Shown in pieces: positions 1-8,144 of a stretch of DNA of 56,184 bases. The notes beneath the pieces were generated by a model. That model was not told where the DNA came from, ran no database searches, and saw nothing but the letters and a program-made list of their open reading frames with translations. Position numbers and translations under genes: made by a program. This stretch comes from an uncultured Eubacteriales bacterium (GTDB taxonomy: Bacteria; Bacillota; Clostridia; Christensenellales; Borkfalkiaceae), in the NCBI GenBank assembly GCA_900543915.1, contig UQTB01000013.1, positions 1 through 56,184 of the forward strand, read 5' to 3'. The number at the start of each line of letters is the position of its first letter. Positions within the stretch are counted from its first letter, which is position 1.

Positions 1-2
1 AA

Positions 3-500
3 GAGCTGGAGCGAAAACTGGAGCGCGGCGTGCCGGCAGCGCCCGCAGCCGCTCCGGCACCAGTTCCGAAAGCGAGCGAGGAAGCGCCCGTCCGCCCCGT
101 GCTGACGGAGACCGCGGAACCCTTCCCCGCCATGGAGGAGATCCCGCTGCCGCGGCAGGCGGCAAAGGCGAGCCTGCTGTCCTCCAATCCGGTGGAGGTA
201 AAGGGAAAACTTTCCCGGTCGCTCCGCAAGAACGGGCACTTTATGCTCTGGACCGCCATTCAGGATATGCGCCTGGCGGTGGTCGGCAGCACGGTCACGC
301 TGTACTGCAAGACGGAGAGCGATTTTGCGGTGATGTCGCGCGCGGACAACGTGGCGATCCTCACCGAACAGCTGAGCGAGTACGAGGGCGTCACGGTCAA
401 GGTCGCGCTGGAGAGCGGCGCGGAGGGGAAGGACAGCTTCGACAGCGACGTGGATGAAATCAAAAAGATCTTCGGCGAGGACATTGTCATCGTCAAGTAG
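3..500 (+). CDS. dnaX: DNA polymerase III subunit gamma/tau, C-terminal end (partial)
   Basis: This frame is open from the left edge of the window, so the gene begins upstream. What remains is a low-complexity Ala/Pro/Glu linker (about residues 10-45 of the visible part) followed by a compact alpha/beta domain of about 110 residues ending in an acidic tail. That is how the tau C-terminus of Firmicute DnaX looks; the AAA+ clamp-loader part is not visible. The call rests heavily on context: dnaX, ybaB and recR are adjacent in most Firmicutes, and ybaB starts 40 bp downstream. Known role of the family: clamp loader subunit coupling polymerase and helicase at the replication fork. Confidence 0.8.
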   Translation, partial: ELERKLERGVPAAPAAAPAPVPKASEEAPVRPVLTETAEPFPAMEEIPLPRQAAKASLLSSNPVEVKGKLSRSLRKNGHFMLWTAIQDMRLAVVGSTVTLYCKTESDFAVMSRADNVAILTEQLSEYEGVTVKVALESGAEGKDSFDSDVDEIKKIFGEDIVIVK

Positions 501-540
501 CATATGATAACGAGAATACGAAATAACGGAGGTTTGAAAC

Positions 541-879
541 ATGTATAAAGGCGGATTCGGCGGCGGCTACGGCGGCGGAGGACAGATGCAGAATCTGATG
601 AAGCAGGCGCAGAAAATGCAGGAACAGATGCAGAAAGCGCAGGAAGAACTGGAGGAAGCGGAACTGGTCGGCACGGCGGCGGGCGGAATCGTCAGCGTCA
701 CGGTAGACGGCAAGAAGAACGTCAAGGGCGTCGCCATCAAGCCGGAAGCCGTGGATCCGGACGACGTCGAGATGCTGGAAGACCTCATCATGGCGGCGAT
801 TTCGGACGCGTACGAGAAAGCGGAGAAGCTCTCTGCGGAAAAGATGGGCGCGTTCGGCGCGCTCGGCGGCATGTTCTGA
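541..879 (+). CDS. ybaB: YbaB/EbfC family nucleoid-associated protein
   Basis: A 112-residue protein with a Gly-rich start (about residues 4-14), a Met/Gln-rich helix with many MQ pairs, and then the family core with G-x-V-x-V-T-V-DG-type strands. The last part is a helical segment ending in a Gly-rich tail. Length matches the family (100-115). Members are small dimers that bind DNA and shape the nucleoid; the gene nearly always sits between dnaX and recR, as here. An ACGGAGG ribosome-binding site (RBS) lies about 8 bases before the ATG. It is 40 bp after dnaX and 28 bp before recR, so co-transcription is likely. Nothing unusual seen. Confidence 0.95.
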   Translation: MYKGGFGGGYGGGGQMQNLMKQAQKMQEQMQKAQEELEEAELVGTAAGGIVSVTVDGKKNVKGVAIKPEAVDPDDVEMLEDLIMAAISDAYEKAEKLSAEKMGAFGALGGMF

Positions 880-907
880 TGCCGGCCGGGGAGTTACAGC
901 GGAATTC

Positions 908-1501
908 ATGAAGGTTTATATCGAGCCGATCGGCACGCTGATCAACGCGTTTTCCAAGCTGCCGGGCGTGGGGCTGAAAACCGCCCAGCGGTACGCGTAT
1001 AAGATCGTCAATATGCCGCCCGAAGAGGCGGAGGCGTTCGCAGCGGCGATCCTTTCGGCAAAGAAAAACGTACATTACTGCAAGATCTGCGGCAATTTTA
1101 CGGACGGAGAGATCTGCGACGTCTGCCGGACGAGAAGCGCGGACGTCATCTGCGTGGTGAAGGAGCCGAAAGACGTCATCGCCATCGAAAAGCTGAACGA
1201 ATTTGACGGCGTCTATCACGTGCTGCACGGCACGATCTCGCCGATGGACGGCGTGGGGCCCAACGACATCCGCATCAAGGAACTTCTGGAACGGGTGGCG
1301 AAGGGAAGCGTAAAAGAAGTCATCATGGCGACCAATCCGGACGTCGAGGGGGAGGCGACCGCCCTCTATATCAACCGCCTCCTGGAGCCGCTGGGCGTGA
1401 AGGTGACCCGCCTCGCGCACGGCATCCCCATCGGCACGGATCTGGAATATGCGGACGAGGTGACGCTCGCCCGCGCGTTTGTGGAGCGGAAACCGTTGTG
1501 A
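908..1501 (+). CDS. recR: Recombination mediator RecR
   Basis: A 197-residue protein of normal RecR length. The N-terminal helix-hairpin-helix contains L-PGVG-KTAQR. A four-cysteine zinc finger follows (Cys58, Cys61, Cys70, Cys73), then a Toprim domain with V-V-KEPKDV near residue 82 and the ATNPDVEGEATA block near residue 139. The C-terminal GIPIGTDLEYADEVTL segment is diagnostic. In the family RecR acts with RecF/RecO to load RecA on SSB-covered single-stranded DNA. Its stop overlaps the GTG start of gpsA by four bases (GTGA), which points to translational coupling. Confidence 0.97.
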   Translation: MKVYIEPIGTLINAFSKLPGVGLKTAQRYAYKIVNMPPEEAEAFAAAILSAKKNVHYCKICGNFTDGEICDVCRTRSADVICVVKEPKDVIAIEKLNEFDGVYHVLHGTISPMDGVGPNDIRIKELLERVAKGSVKEVIMATNPDVEGEATALYINRLLEPLGVKVTRLAHGIPIGTDLEYADEVTLARAFVERKPL

Positions 1502-2451
1502 AGGCGAGCGTTTTGGGCTGCGGCAGATGGGGTTCCTTTCTCGCCTGGTATCTCTCCGCGAAGGGAGACGTGGTTTTATGGGGAAGGGAATCGGGCGGCA
1601 GCTACCGGAGACTGCGGGAAACAGGGGGAAACGAATACCTCCGTTTGCCCGAAAACGTGCGCCTCACCTCCGATCTGGGGGAGGCGATGGAGCGCGAGCT
1701 CATCGTGATCTCCATCGGCGCGCAGGGGCTCCGGGCGTTTACAGAGGAGCTGAAGCCGTACGGGCTGGAACATAAGACCGTCCTTCTCTGCATGAAAGGG
1801 CTGGAGGAAGAGACGGGCGCGCGTCTTTCGGAGATTGTGAACGGCGCGGGCGTTCCCCCGGAGCGCGTCGCCGTCTGGCTGGGGCCGGGGCACATTCAGG
1901 AATTCGTCTCGGGCAAGCCGAACTGCATGGTGATCGATTCGGCAAATCATTCCCTCGCCATCGCTCTGGCGGACTGGCTGAGGAGCGATCTGATCCGCTT
2001 TTATTACGGCAACGACCTGATCGGCAGCGAGATCGGCGGCGCGGCGAAGAACGTCATGGGGATCGCCGCCGGGATGCTGGACGGTGGCGGCTACGGCGCG
2101 CTGAAGGGCGTTCTGATGGCGCGCGGCGCGCGGGAGGTCTCGCGGCTCATCGCGAAGATGGGCGGAAACGAATTGTCCGCTTACGGCCTGTGCCACCTGG
2201 GCGACTATGAGACGACCCTCTTTTCTCCCTACTCCAATAACCGCGCTTACGGGGAGGCGTTTGTAAAAGGAGAGCGCTTTCTGAAATTGGCGGAGGGCGT
2301 TGCGACCGCGCACGCCATGACCGTTCTCGGCGCGCGGTACGGCGAAGAGCTCCCCATCACCAACGCGGTGTATTCGATACTGAAAGATAAAACCGATCCG
2401 ATGCAGGTGTTTCTGACCCTCTTTTCGAGGAGCGCCCGCACGGAATTTTGA
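1498..2451 (+). CDS. gpsA: Glycerol-3-phosphate dehydrogenase [NAD(P)+]
   Basis: A 317-residue protein, slightly shorter than the usual 330-340. The N-terminal Rossmann motif LGCGRWGSFLA binds NAD(P). The conserved lysine lies in GGAAKNVMGIAAGM (about Lys184). The C-terminal helical domain carries the MARGAREVSRL and YGLCHLGDY blocks typical of GpsA. The reaction reduces dihydroxyacetone phosphate to sn-glycerol-3-phosphate for membrane phospholipids, in the cytoplasm. The GTG start overlaps the recR stop. gpsA after recR is not the commonest order, but the overlap argues for one operon. The slightly reduced length is spread through the C-terminal domain. Confidence 0.93.
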   Translation: MKASVLGCGRWGSFLAWYLSAKGDVVLWGRESGGSYRRLRETGGNEYLRLPENVRLTSDLGEAMERELIVISIGAQGLRAFTEELKPYGLEHKTVLLCMKGLEEETGARLSEIVNGAGVPPERVAVWLGPGHIQEFVSGKPNCMVIDSANHSLAIALADWLRSDLIRFYYGNDLIGSEIGGAAKNVMGIAAGMLDGGGYGALKGVLMARGAREVSRLIAKMGGNELSAYGLCHLGDYETTLFSPYSNNRAYGEAFVKGERFLKLAEGVATAHAMTVLGARYGEELPITNAVYSILKDKTDPMQVFLTLFSRSARTEF

Positions 2452-2481
2452 GCCCTAGCGGGGCGATTCGGAGGATTTTAT

Positions 2482-2862
2482 ATGGCGAATCAATATGTCC
2501 GCCGCGCAAAAAAAGAGATCAAAAAGACGCATCCGGTTACCGTTCTGATCGCGTTGGTGATCTTTATTCTGGGATTTGCGGGCGGCGGTCTGGCATCTTA
2601 TAAGATATGCGAAGAAGACGGTTTCTCTCTGAAGGGGGAGAAAAATATCACCCTCACCCTGGGCGAGCGGTACGAGGAGGCGGGCTTTACCGCCGTTTCC
2701 TTCGGGCGGGATATCTCGGCCCGCGTCCTTGTGGACGATTCGGCGGTCGATTATACCGCGGCGGGCGAGTATTATATCGTCTACCGGATCGAAGAGGATA
2801 TCAAGTTCGGCGGCTGCCAGCTTGTGCGCTATCTCACGTTGACGGAGGCGGAAAATGGCTGA
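2482..2862 (+). CDS. Small membrane-anchored protein with an Ig-like (DUF5011-type) fold
   Basis: A 126-residue protein: a basic N-terminus, one membrane helix at about residues 19-40, then about 80 exposed residues. These resemble the bacterial Ig-like DUF5011 pattern, with a Leu-Gly-x-x-Tyr-x-Glu-Ala-Gly-Phe block followed by Asp-x-x-Ala-Gly-x-Tyr-x-Ile-x-Tyr. Such domains usually act as stalks on surface proteins. A GGAGG site precedes the ATG by about 7 bases. Its end overlaps the start of the next gene by 8 bp, so the two are probably translated together. I do not recognise a named family; the Ig-like assignment is moderate. Confidence 0.75.
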   Translation: MANQYVRRAKKEIKKTHPVTVLIALVIFILGFAGGGLASYKICEEDGFSLKGEKNITLTLGERYEEAGFTAVSFGRDISARVLVDDSAVDYTAAGEYYIVYRIEEDIKFGGCQLVRYLTLTEAENG

Positions 2863-3964
2863 GAAAAAGAAAAAGTACTCCGCGGCAAAGACCTTCGGCT
2901 GGAGCGTGCTGGCGCTGATTTTGGGGGTTCTCCTGGGCTTTATCCTGGTTTCTTACTACTTTTTCCCGAAAGACAAGGGCGAATCCCCGGTCAGCGGGGA
3001 TCTGCAGTTTCACTTTCTGGAGCTCGGAAACAAGTATAACGGGGACAGCATCTACGTCAAGGCGGGAGAAACGGATATCCTGATCGACGCGGGTTCCCGC
3101 GCGGACAGCGCGGACGATATTTCCTCCTACGTCGACCGATACTGTACGGACGGCGTGCTGGAATACGTGATAGCCACGCACGCCGACCAGGATCACATTG
3201 CCGCATTTGCGGGGAACGGTTCAAATCCTAGTCTCTTCACGCACTACGAGTGCGAAGTCATCATCGATTTTCCCCTGACGAATACCGACTCCAATACCTA
3301 TCAGAATTACGTCGCCGCGCGGGAGGCGGAAACGGAAGCGGGCGCGAAGCATTACACGGCGCTGCAGTGCTATCGGGAGACAGGCGGCGCACAGCGCGTT
3401 TACGAGCTCTCGGACGGCATCACCATGGAGATCCTGTATAATTATTATTACGAGAACGAGAGTTCGGATGAAAACAACTACTCTGTCTGCCTGCTGTTCC
3501 GGCAGGGCGGCAGGAGCTTTTTGCTCACGGGCGATCTGGAAGAGAAGGGGGAGGAATATCTCGTAGAATACAACGATCTCCCCGAAGTGGAGCTCTTCAA
3601 GGCGGGGCACCACGGTTCCAAAACTTCTTCTACCGAAGCGCTGTTGTCTGTCATCCGTCCGAAAATCGTCTGCGTCTGCTGCTGCGCGGGGCATAATCAA
3701 TACGGCGCGAAACCCGAAAACGTGTTTCCCACGCAGGCGATGATCGACCGCGTGGCAAATTATACCGACCGCGTCTACGTCACATCTCTGTACGACGAGG
3801 AGAGCGAAAGCGAAGCCTCGATGAACGGAACGATCGTGGTGACGGCCTCTGCGTCCGGCGTCACGGTGAGCGGATCTCATAACGATACGCTGCTGAAGGA
3901 TACCGCGTGGTTTTTAGCGAACCGCACGATGCCTGCGGCGTGGGAAAACAAAAATATTGCGTAA
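2855..3964 (+). CDS. ComEC/Rec2-like membrane-anchored metallo-beta-lactamase protein
   Basis: A 369-residue protein with one N-terminal membrane helix (about residues 15-37) and an extracytoplasmic metallo-beta-lactamase fold. The metal site motif is His109-Ala-Asp111-Gln-Asp113-His114. Later blocks LLTGDLE and FKAGHHGSKTSST are characteristic of the ComEC C-terminal hydrolase. The ComEC channel itself is absent, so this is one of the stand-alone anchored homologues, not the DNA-uptake pore. Its substrate is unknown; nucleic acid or phosphodiester is an inference from the family. It overlaps the small Ig-like protein, suggesting a joint envelope function. A prepilin-like gene follows under its own promoter. 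Confidence 0.85.
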   Translation: MAEKKKKYSAAKTFGWSVLALILGVLLGFILVSYYFFPKDKGESPVSGDLQFHFLELGNKYNGDSIYVKAGETDILIDAGSRADSADDISSYVDRYCTDGVLEYVIATHADQDHIAAFAGNGSNPSLFTHYECEVIIDFPLTNTDSNTYQNYVAAREAETEAGAKHYTALQCYRETGGAQRVYELSDGITMEILYNYYYENESSDENNYSVCLLFRQGGRSFLLTGDLEEKGEEYLVEYNDLPEVELFKAGHHGSKTSSTEALLSVIRPKIVCVCCCAGHNQYGAKPENVFPTQAMIDRVANYTDRVYVTSLYDEESESEASMNGTIVVTASASGVTVSGSHNDTLLKDTAWFLANRTMPAAWENKNIA

Positions 3965-3990
3965 TTTTATATAAAACAGAAGCATTTTCC

Positions 3991-4020
3991 TTGCGAAAGG
4001 TGATTCTTCTGTGATATAAT
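3991..4020 (+). promoter_or_regulatory. Sigma-A-type promoter of the prepilin-like gene
   Basis: TTGCGA (3991-3996) and TATAAT (4015-4020) are separated by 18 bp. The transcript would have a leader of about 90 nt before the ATG at 4120. The leader holds two partly overlapping hairpins (4027-4044 and 4042-4064) without a U-tract, so they look like a structured 5' UTR and not a terminator. Confidence 0.7.
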
Positions 4021-4119
4021 TGTTTAGAAAGGGCGTGCCCTTTCCTGCCGTTTCACGGCAGGAAGCATTTAGGGAGATTTCAGAAAGACGCTCTTTTCAA
4101 TAAAAAAAGGAGTGTCAAA

Positions 4120-4899
4120 ATGAAAAGGAACAAAAGAGGTTTTACCATCGTAGAACTCGTCATCGTCATCGCGGTCATCGCCATTCTGGCGGCGGTTCTG
4201 ATTCCCACGTTTACCACGCTGGTAGACAGGGCAAAGCGCACCGCGGATCTGCAGGAATGCAAGAGCGCGTACACGCAGATGCTGACGCAGGAGGAATATT
4301 TCGGCAGCAAAGAGGCGGCGAAGCGGGCCGTCTTCGTGGGGGGCAACGACTACGCTTACCTCTGCGACGACAACGGCGATTTCGTCGATCACTGCTATAA
4401 GCTCAAGGTGCTGAACAAGCAGGGCGCTAGCTCCGAGCTGAAAGAGGAAAAATTTGCAGTTGCGCTCCCCGCGGGCGATACTTTGATTGTTTTGACCGGA
4501 GGAACGCAACCCAAAATGCCCTGTTATCAGATCGTCACGTTTGAAAACACGTTTGCGCTTCAGTATCTTGACGAAAAGATGAGCGATACACTCAAGTTAC
4601 TGGACGGCGTCAACGTGGTATTTGACGATCAATTTGTAACGAAAGTGGACGTCGCAAATAACACGCTCAATACAATGCAGATTTCTTCCGGCGGAGACAA
4701 TTTGAAAGTAAAGAATACCGTTTCCATTCAGGAAGATAACGCATCTGAAGGTTATTGCAGCATTGGAGCAAGCGGAAATTTAACAGTTGTCGAGTTGTCG
4801 GCTGCAAAAGTAGAAAGCATGATCGGAATCAGCGGCGTAGAGCTGAAACTGTTGCTTACCTCAGAGCAGATGGAAGAATTAAAGAACATGATCGGTTAA
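4120..4899 (+). CDS. Type IV prepilin-like protein (N-terminal methylation motif)
   Basis: A 259-residue protein starting with a short basic leader and the prepilin peptidase site Gly7-Phe8, with Glu at mature position 5. The classic hydrophobic helix follows (about residues 8-30, FTIVELVIVIAVIAILAAVL). The rest is a soluble domain with no named match that I can see; only three or four cysteines are present. Prepilins are cleaved and methylated by PilD and assembled into pili or pseudopili. No pilus motor, platform or peptidase gene is in the window, so the assembly machine must be elsewhere. The gene has its own promoter and terminator, so it is monocistronic. Confidence 0.85.
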   Translation: MKRNKRGFTIVELVIVIAVIAILAAVLIPTFTTLVDRAKRTADLQECKSAYTQMLTQEEYFGSKEAAKRAVFVGGNDYAYLCDDNGDFVDHCYKLKVLNKQGASSELKEEKFAVALPAGDTLIVLTGGTQPKMPCYQIVTFENTFALQYLDEKMSDTLKLLDGVNVVFDDQFVTKVDVANNTLNTMQISSGGDNLKVKNTVSIQEDNASEGYCSIGASGNLTVVELSAAKVESMIGISGVELKLLLTSEQMEELKNMIG

Positions 4900-4922
4900 A
4901 AAACAAGTTTAAAAATCATTTT

Positions 4923-4960
4923 AACAGCCGTTTCAATTTAGAAACGGCTGTTGTTTATTT
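4923..4960 (+). terminator. Rho-independent terminator after the prepilin-like gene
   Basis: A perfect 12-bp stem (4923-4934 with 4941-4952) around a 6-base loop, followed by a T-rich run. It lies 24 bp after the stop codon. Confidence 0.9.
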
Positions 4961-5042
4961 TAAGAAAGTATTTCGTTTCGTTTGCCGCAGAAAGTAAGCT
5001 GTGCGGCGTTTCCGCCCGCGCAAAAATGTTGCCTCCGTATCA

Positions 5043-5073
5043 AAAATTCCGTCGGCTTTTCCGACGGAATTTT
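5043..5073 (-). terminator. Terminator of the McrB-like operon
   Basis: A perfect 13-bp inverted repeat (5043-5055 and 5061-5073) with a 5-base loop. On the minus strand it is followed by T residues. It overlaps the stop codon of the zinc-ribbon gene and is A/T-flanked on both sides, so it could stop transcription in both directions. Confidence 0.8.
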
Positions 5074-6385
5074 ATTGCAGAATGGAGAATTTGTGCAGCC
5101 AAAGCTGATCGTCCGACAAAAAGGCGTATCTGGCGCCGCAGTCGTTGCAGATAAAGTTCCCGTCCTTTTCCTCGATGTCCGTATTGCCGCACACCAGGCA
5201 GTAGCGGCTGTAAACGTCCTTTTTCGACCGGAAGGTCAGCACGGTGCACTGCGCGATTGCCGCCAAATCCTTGATGGAATTCAGGTTGTTCGGTACGACG
5301 CATGCCGCGTTGTCGCTGTAAGGGGTAGGGAAGAGGGAAACGTAGAAAGAAACGTCCCGCTCGGGCGTAATATCGTAATCCAGCACCAGCCTGATGCGCG
5401 TGCGCTCCATCCGCTTTGTCTGCTTGGCCCTTACGTCGATGAGGATCTCTTTGTCCTCCATGCGGACGTCCACCGTAAAGGTCTCGTTTTCCAGCGTCGT
5501 CGTGGGAATGCGCCAGAGATCGCGCGCGTAACGGATGGGCTGATCTTTGAGCGTCAGCCCCATATCCGTATAGGCCTTGACCAGGCCGATGAAGAGAAAG
5601 AGCGCATACGCGTTTACGAGCTCCTTTCCCTCCAGCGTGGCGCCGCCGCCGCTCTGCGCGTCCAAAAACGCCCACAGCTTTGCGCAGCGGTGATAGTCTT
5701 CGTTGTGCGTGAGAAGGTTGGTCATTTCCAGCGGCCCGGTGAAGGACTGGAATTCGCACATCGTCTTGTAGAAAAAGCTGAAGCGGAACTGATTGACCCG
5801 CCCTTTCAGGCGGTAGAGCTCGGAGTATTGTTCAAAGGATTTTGCCGGATCCTGGCGGAACACGTCCGTCTCCATGATCTTCATCCAGTCCAGCTTATTG
5901 AGGTTGGAGATCTGAAAATACGCCTCGTAAAGGGAGGGAACGCCCTCCTTCGCCACCTTCAGCGGCTGGCTGAGAAAGCGGATCAGGCGGTCGATCAGCG
6001 CCTTTACCATGCGGTTTTCATAGGAATTGTAGTCGTCTTCCCGCTCGGTCGCATAGACGTATTCGGGGAGCACGCGGTCCTTTTTCCGCCGCCAGATCCT
6101 GCCGTCCCGCACGGTTTCGCGGATTCCCTCGGGGGAGAGCGCGCTGGCGCGCTCGGCGCGCACCTTCGGGTGCTCGGTTTTCAGCGTGATGTAGGGCGCG
6201 CGGACGATATTCGCGATGTGCGGGAGAGAAGCCTTGATCTGCGCGATCGTCCCGGGCTGGTCTTCCGACTGCGGCGTGGGGATATAGAGGCGGAAACTCC
6301 CGTCCCTTATTTTGTCGATCACCGTCTGCAGCGTGAGCGGCTCGCCCGAAAACTGTCTGTAAAACCGCTCCAAAGAAAGGTTCAT
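5072..6385 (-). CDS. McrB-partner protein with DUF2357-like region and C-terminal zinc ribbon
   Basis: A 437-residue protein whose ATG overlaps the stop of the McrB-like ATPase by four bases (ATGA), so the two are coupled. The central YENRMVKALIDRL block resembles the helical DUF2357 region found in partners of McrB-type ATPases. The C-terminus is a four-cysteine zinc ribbon (Cys396, Cys399, Cys413, Cys416), an unusual addition. In known relatives this partner carries a PD-(D/E)xK nuclease; I see only a doubtful remnant (IDVRAK) and cannot confirm an active site. Likely role, inferred: target-recognition or effector subunit working with the ATPase in nucleic-acid surveillance. The exact family remains uncertain. 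Confidence 0.7.
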   Translation of the reverse strand: MNLSLERFYRQFSGEPLTLQTVIDKIRDGSFRLYIPTPQSEDQPGTIAQIKASLPHIANIVRAPYITLKTEHPKVRAERASALSPEGIRETVRDGRIWRRKKDRVLPEYVYATEREDDYNSYENRMVKALIDRLIRFLSQPLKVAKEGVPSLYEAYFQISNLNKLDWMKIMETDVFRQDPAKSFEQYSELYRLKGRVNQFRFSFFYKTMCEFQSFTGPLEMTNLLTHNEDYHRCAKLWAFLDAQSGGGATLEGKELVNAYALFLFIGLVKAYTDMGLTLKDQPIRYARDLWRIPTTTLENETFTVDVRMEDKEILIDVRAKQTKRMERTRIRLVLDYDITPERDVSFYVSLFPTPYSDNAACVVPNNLNSIKDLAAIAQCTVLTFRSKKDVYSRYCLVCGNTDIEEKDGNFICNDCGARYAFLSDDQLWLHKFSILQ

Positions 6386-8049
6386 ATCAATCTTCTCTTC
6401 ATCTTGGCGATCGCCGCGAGCGTGTACGAGAACGCGTCTTTGCCGTATTCCGCCGTCACGTATTTTTCCAGCCGCGTGAGATTCTGCTTGAGGTTTTCTT
6501 CAAACCGCCCCTCCAGCTTTCTCAATACCTTGCGCGCGAACATCAGGTCGAGCGCTTTGTCCGCCGTTCCGCCGCAGGCGATGTACACGGGGACGAAGAC
6601 CTGGATCTGGTTCATAATGCGGTTTCCGAAACTGACGTCGAAGGTATCCAGCATGAAAGAGGACAGCGCCGCGAACTTGTCGTAATCGCGCTTTGCCATG
6701 GGGGAATTCCGTACCGCGTCCTCGAAGAGGGAAACGAGCGTCTCCTTGTTGAGGCGGATCTGCGGCTCCTTCTTGGTGACGGTGACCGCCTCTTTCCGTT
6801 CCGAAAAGTCGATCACGACCGCTCTGTCGTACACCTTGTCGGTGATGGTGAACGTGGAGTCGTCCTTATTGGCCGTGCCGATAAACCAGGTATTGTAGGG
6901 GATCACGATGGCGCAGTCCTGCAATTTTGCGGGGAGCTCGCCCTGCGTAGACGCCGCCATCAGATCGATATTCCACTGTTTTCCGTCCATTTCGAGGATG
7001 GAGAGGAAGTCCGCGAAGTAATATTCCACGCGGGAGAGGTTCATTTCGTCGAGCACCATCATGTTGATGGTCTCGTATTCGTAATTGGCGCGGTAGAGCG
7101 CGCGCAGAAACGGCGTTTCCTTGAATTTCCCCGCGAAATCGTTGTAATAGCCGAGGATATCGCTGCGGTCTTTCCAGGAAGCCTGTACGGAGGTAAAACA
7201 CACGTTGCTGTGCGTGTACTCCGCAAAATACTTGGGCAGGGAGGTCTTTCCCGTGCCGGATAATCCCTCGAGGATCAGAAAACGCGAGCAGGCGAGCCCC
7301 GCCAGAAAGGAGCGGATCGTATCGATGGAATAGAACATATCGTACGTCTCGAGATAGCGGTTAAAGCCGTCCACCAGCTTGCGGAGCGTCATCTTTCCGT
7401 CCTGCTCGGGCGCCTTGTACGGCCGGTCGGCATACATTTTGTCGATGGCCAGCAGGTCAGGGAAGTATACGGAGGGCTCGCCGGGTTCCTGTACGGCCGC
7501 TCCGGCCGCCTGATAGGACATGCCCTTCGCCGCATCGCCGCCCGCGGCGTCCGCATAAGCCGTCTCCGCGGCGGCTTCTTCGCCGGGCGCGGGGGCGGGC
7601 ATTTCGCCGCCGTATTTGACCGTGCGGATGGAGATCCGCACGATATAGTCGATGATATAGGCGAGCGCCGTGATGCCGACGATGATCGCAAAGCCCACGA
7701 AGAAATTGCCCGCGTCGATCTTGAAGAAGTCGGGGTCGGAGGAAAATACGTACATTAAAATGGTGACGACCAGAAAGATGAAGAAGCTCGCCGCAATCGC
7801 GAACGCCCACATGACGGTCTTTCCCTTCGGAGAGGATTCCATTTTATCCGACTGATAGGTGACGATCGCCAGGAGGGCGATCCAGTGCACCACGAAAAAG
7901 CCCACCAGAAGCAGCAGGAATCTCCAGCTGGAAGGGGCTACCGTAAAGGCCTTCGTAAAGTGCAATATCATCAGAAACAACGTCGCCCCCACGATAAAGG
8001 CGATGGATTTCAATGCGGTTTTTAAAAGTTTAAGATCGATCTTCTGCAT
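6382..8049 (-). CDS. Membrane-anchored McrB-like AAA+ ATPase
   Basis: A 555-residue protein if started at the ATG at 8049, which has an AGAGGT site 5 bases upstream. An upstream in-frame TTG at 8079 lies about where transcription should begin and is unlikely. Four membrane helices occupy about residues 10-137, then an Ala-rich linker. The AAA+ domain has Walker A GLSGTGKT (262-269), Walker B VLDEMNLSR (Asp334-Glu335) and a sensor-1 IGTANKD, all hallmarks of the McrB branch. McrB proteins drive GTP- or ATP-dependent restriction of modified DNA, but normally lack membrane helices. The partner gene overlaps at its end. Inferred role: membrane-tethered restriction or stress system. Confidence 0.8.
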   Translation of the reverse strand: MQKIDLKLLKTALKSIAFIVGATLFLMILHFTKAFTVAPSSWRFLLLLVGFFVVHWIALLAIVTYQSDKMESSPKGKTVMWAFAIAASFFIFLVVTILMYVFSSDPDFFKIDAGNFFVGFAIIVGITALAYIIDYIVRISIRTVKYGGEMPAPAPGEEAAAETAYADAAGGDAAKGMSYQAAGAAVQEPGEPSVYFPDLLAIDKMYADRPYKAPEQDGKMTLRKLVDGFNRYLETYDMFYSIDTIRSFLAGLACSRFLILEGLSGTGKTSLPKYFAEYTHSNVCFTSVQASWKDRSDILGYYNDFAGKFKETPFLRALYRANYEYETINMMVLDEMNLSRVEYYFADFLSILEMDGKQWNIDLMAASTQGELPAKLQDCAIVIPYNTWFIGTANKDDSTFTITDKVYDRAVVIDFSERKEAVTVTKKEPQIRLNKETLVSLFEDAVRNSPMAKRDYDKFAALSSFMLDTFDVSFGNRIMNQIQVFVPVYIACGGTADKALDLMFARKVLRKLEGRFEENLKQNLTRLEKYVTAEYGKDAFSYTLAAIAKMKRRLI

Positions 8050-8087
8050 CTGTGACCTCTGAAATAGAATGGGAATCAATACAATCT

Positions 8088-8116
8088 ATTTTACAGAAAA
8101 AACAAAAATAAGTCAA
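8088..8116 (-). promoter_or_regulatory. Promoter of the McrB-like operon
   Basis: On the minus strand TTGACT (8116-8111) and TAAAAT (8093-8088) are spaced by 17 bp. The expected start of transcription is near 8081, giving a 5' leader of about 30 nt before the ATG at 8049. Confidence 0.75.
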
Positions 8117-8144
8117 TAGAATGTATCGTGAAGTAATAATTTTT

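Noticed and set aside
4982..6685. A 567-codon open frame on the plus strand
   Set aside because: It lies opposite the zinc-ribbon partner and part of the McrB-like gene, has no ribosome site or recognisable domain, and shows the composition of an antisense frame in GC-rich DNA.
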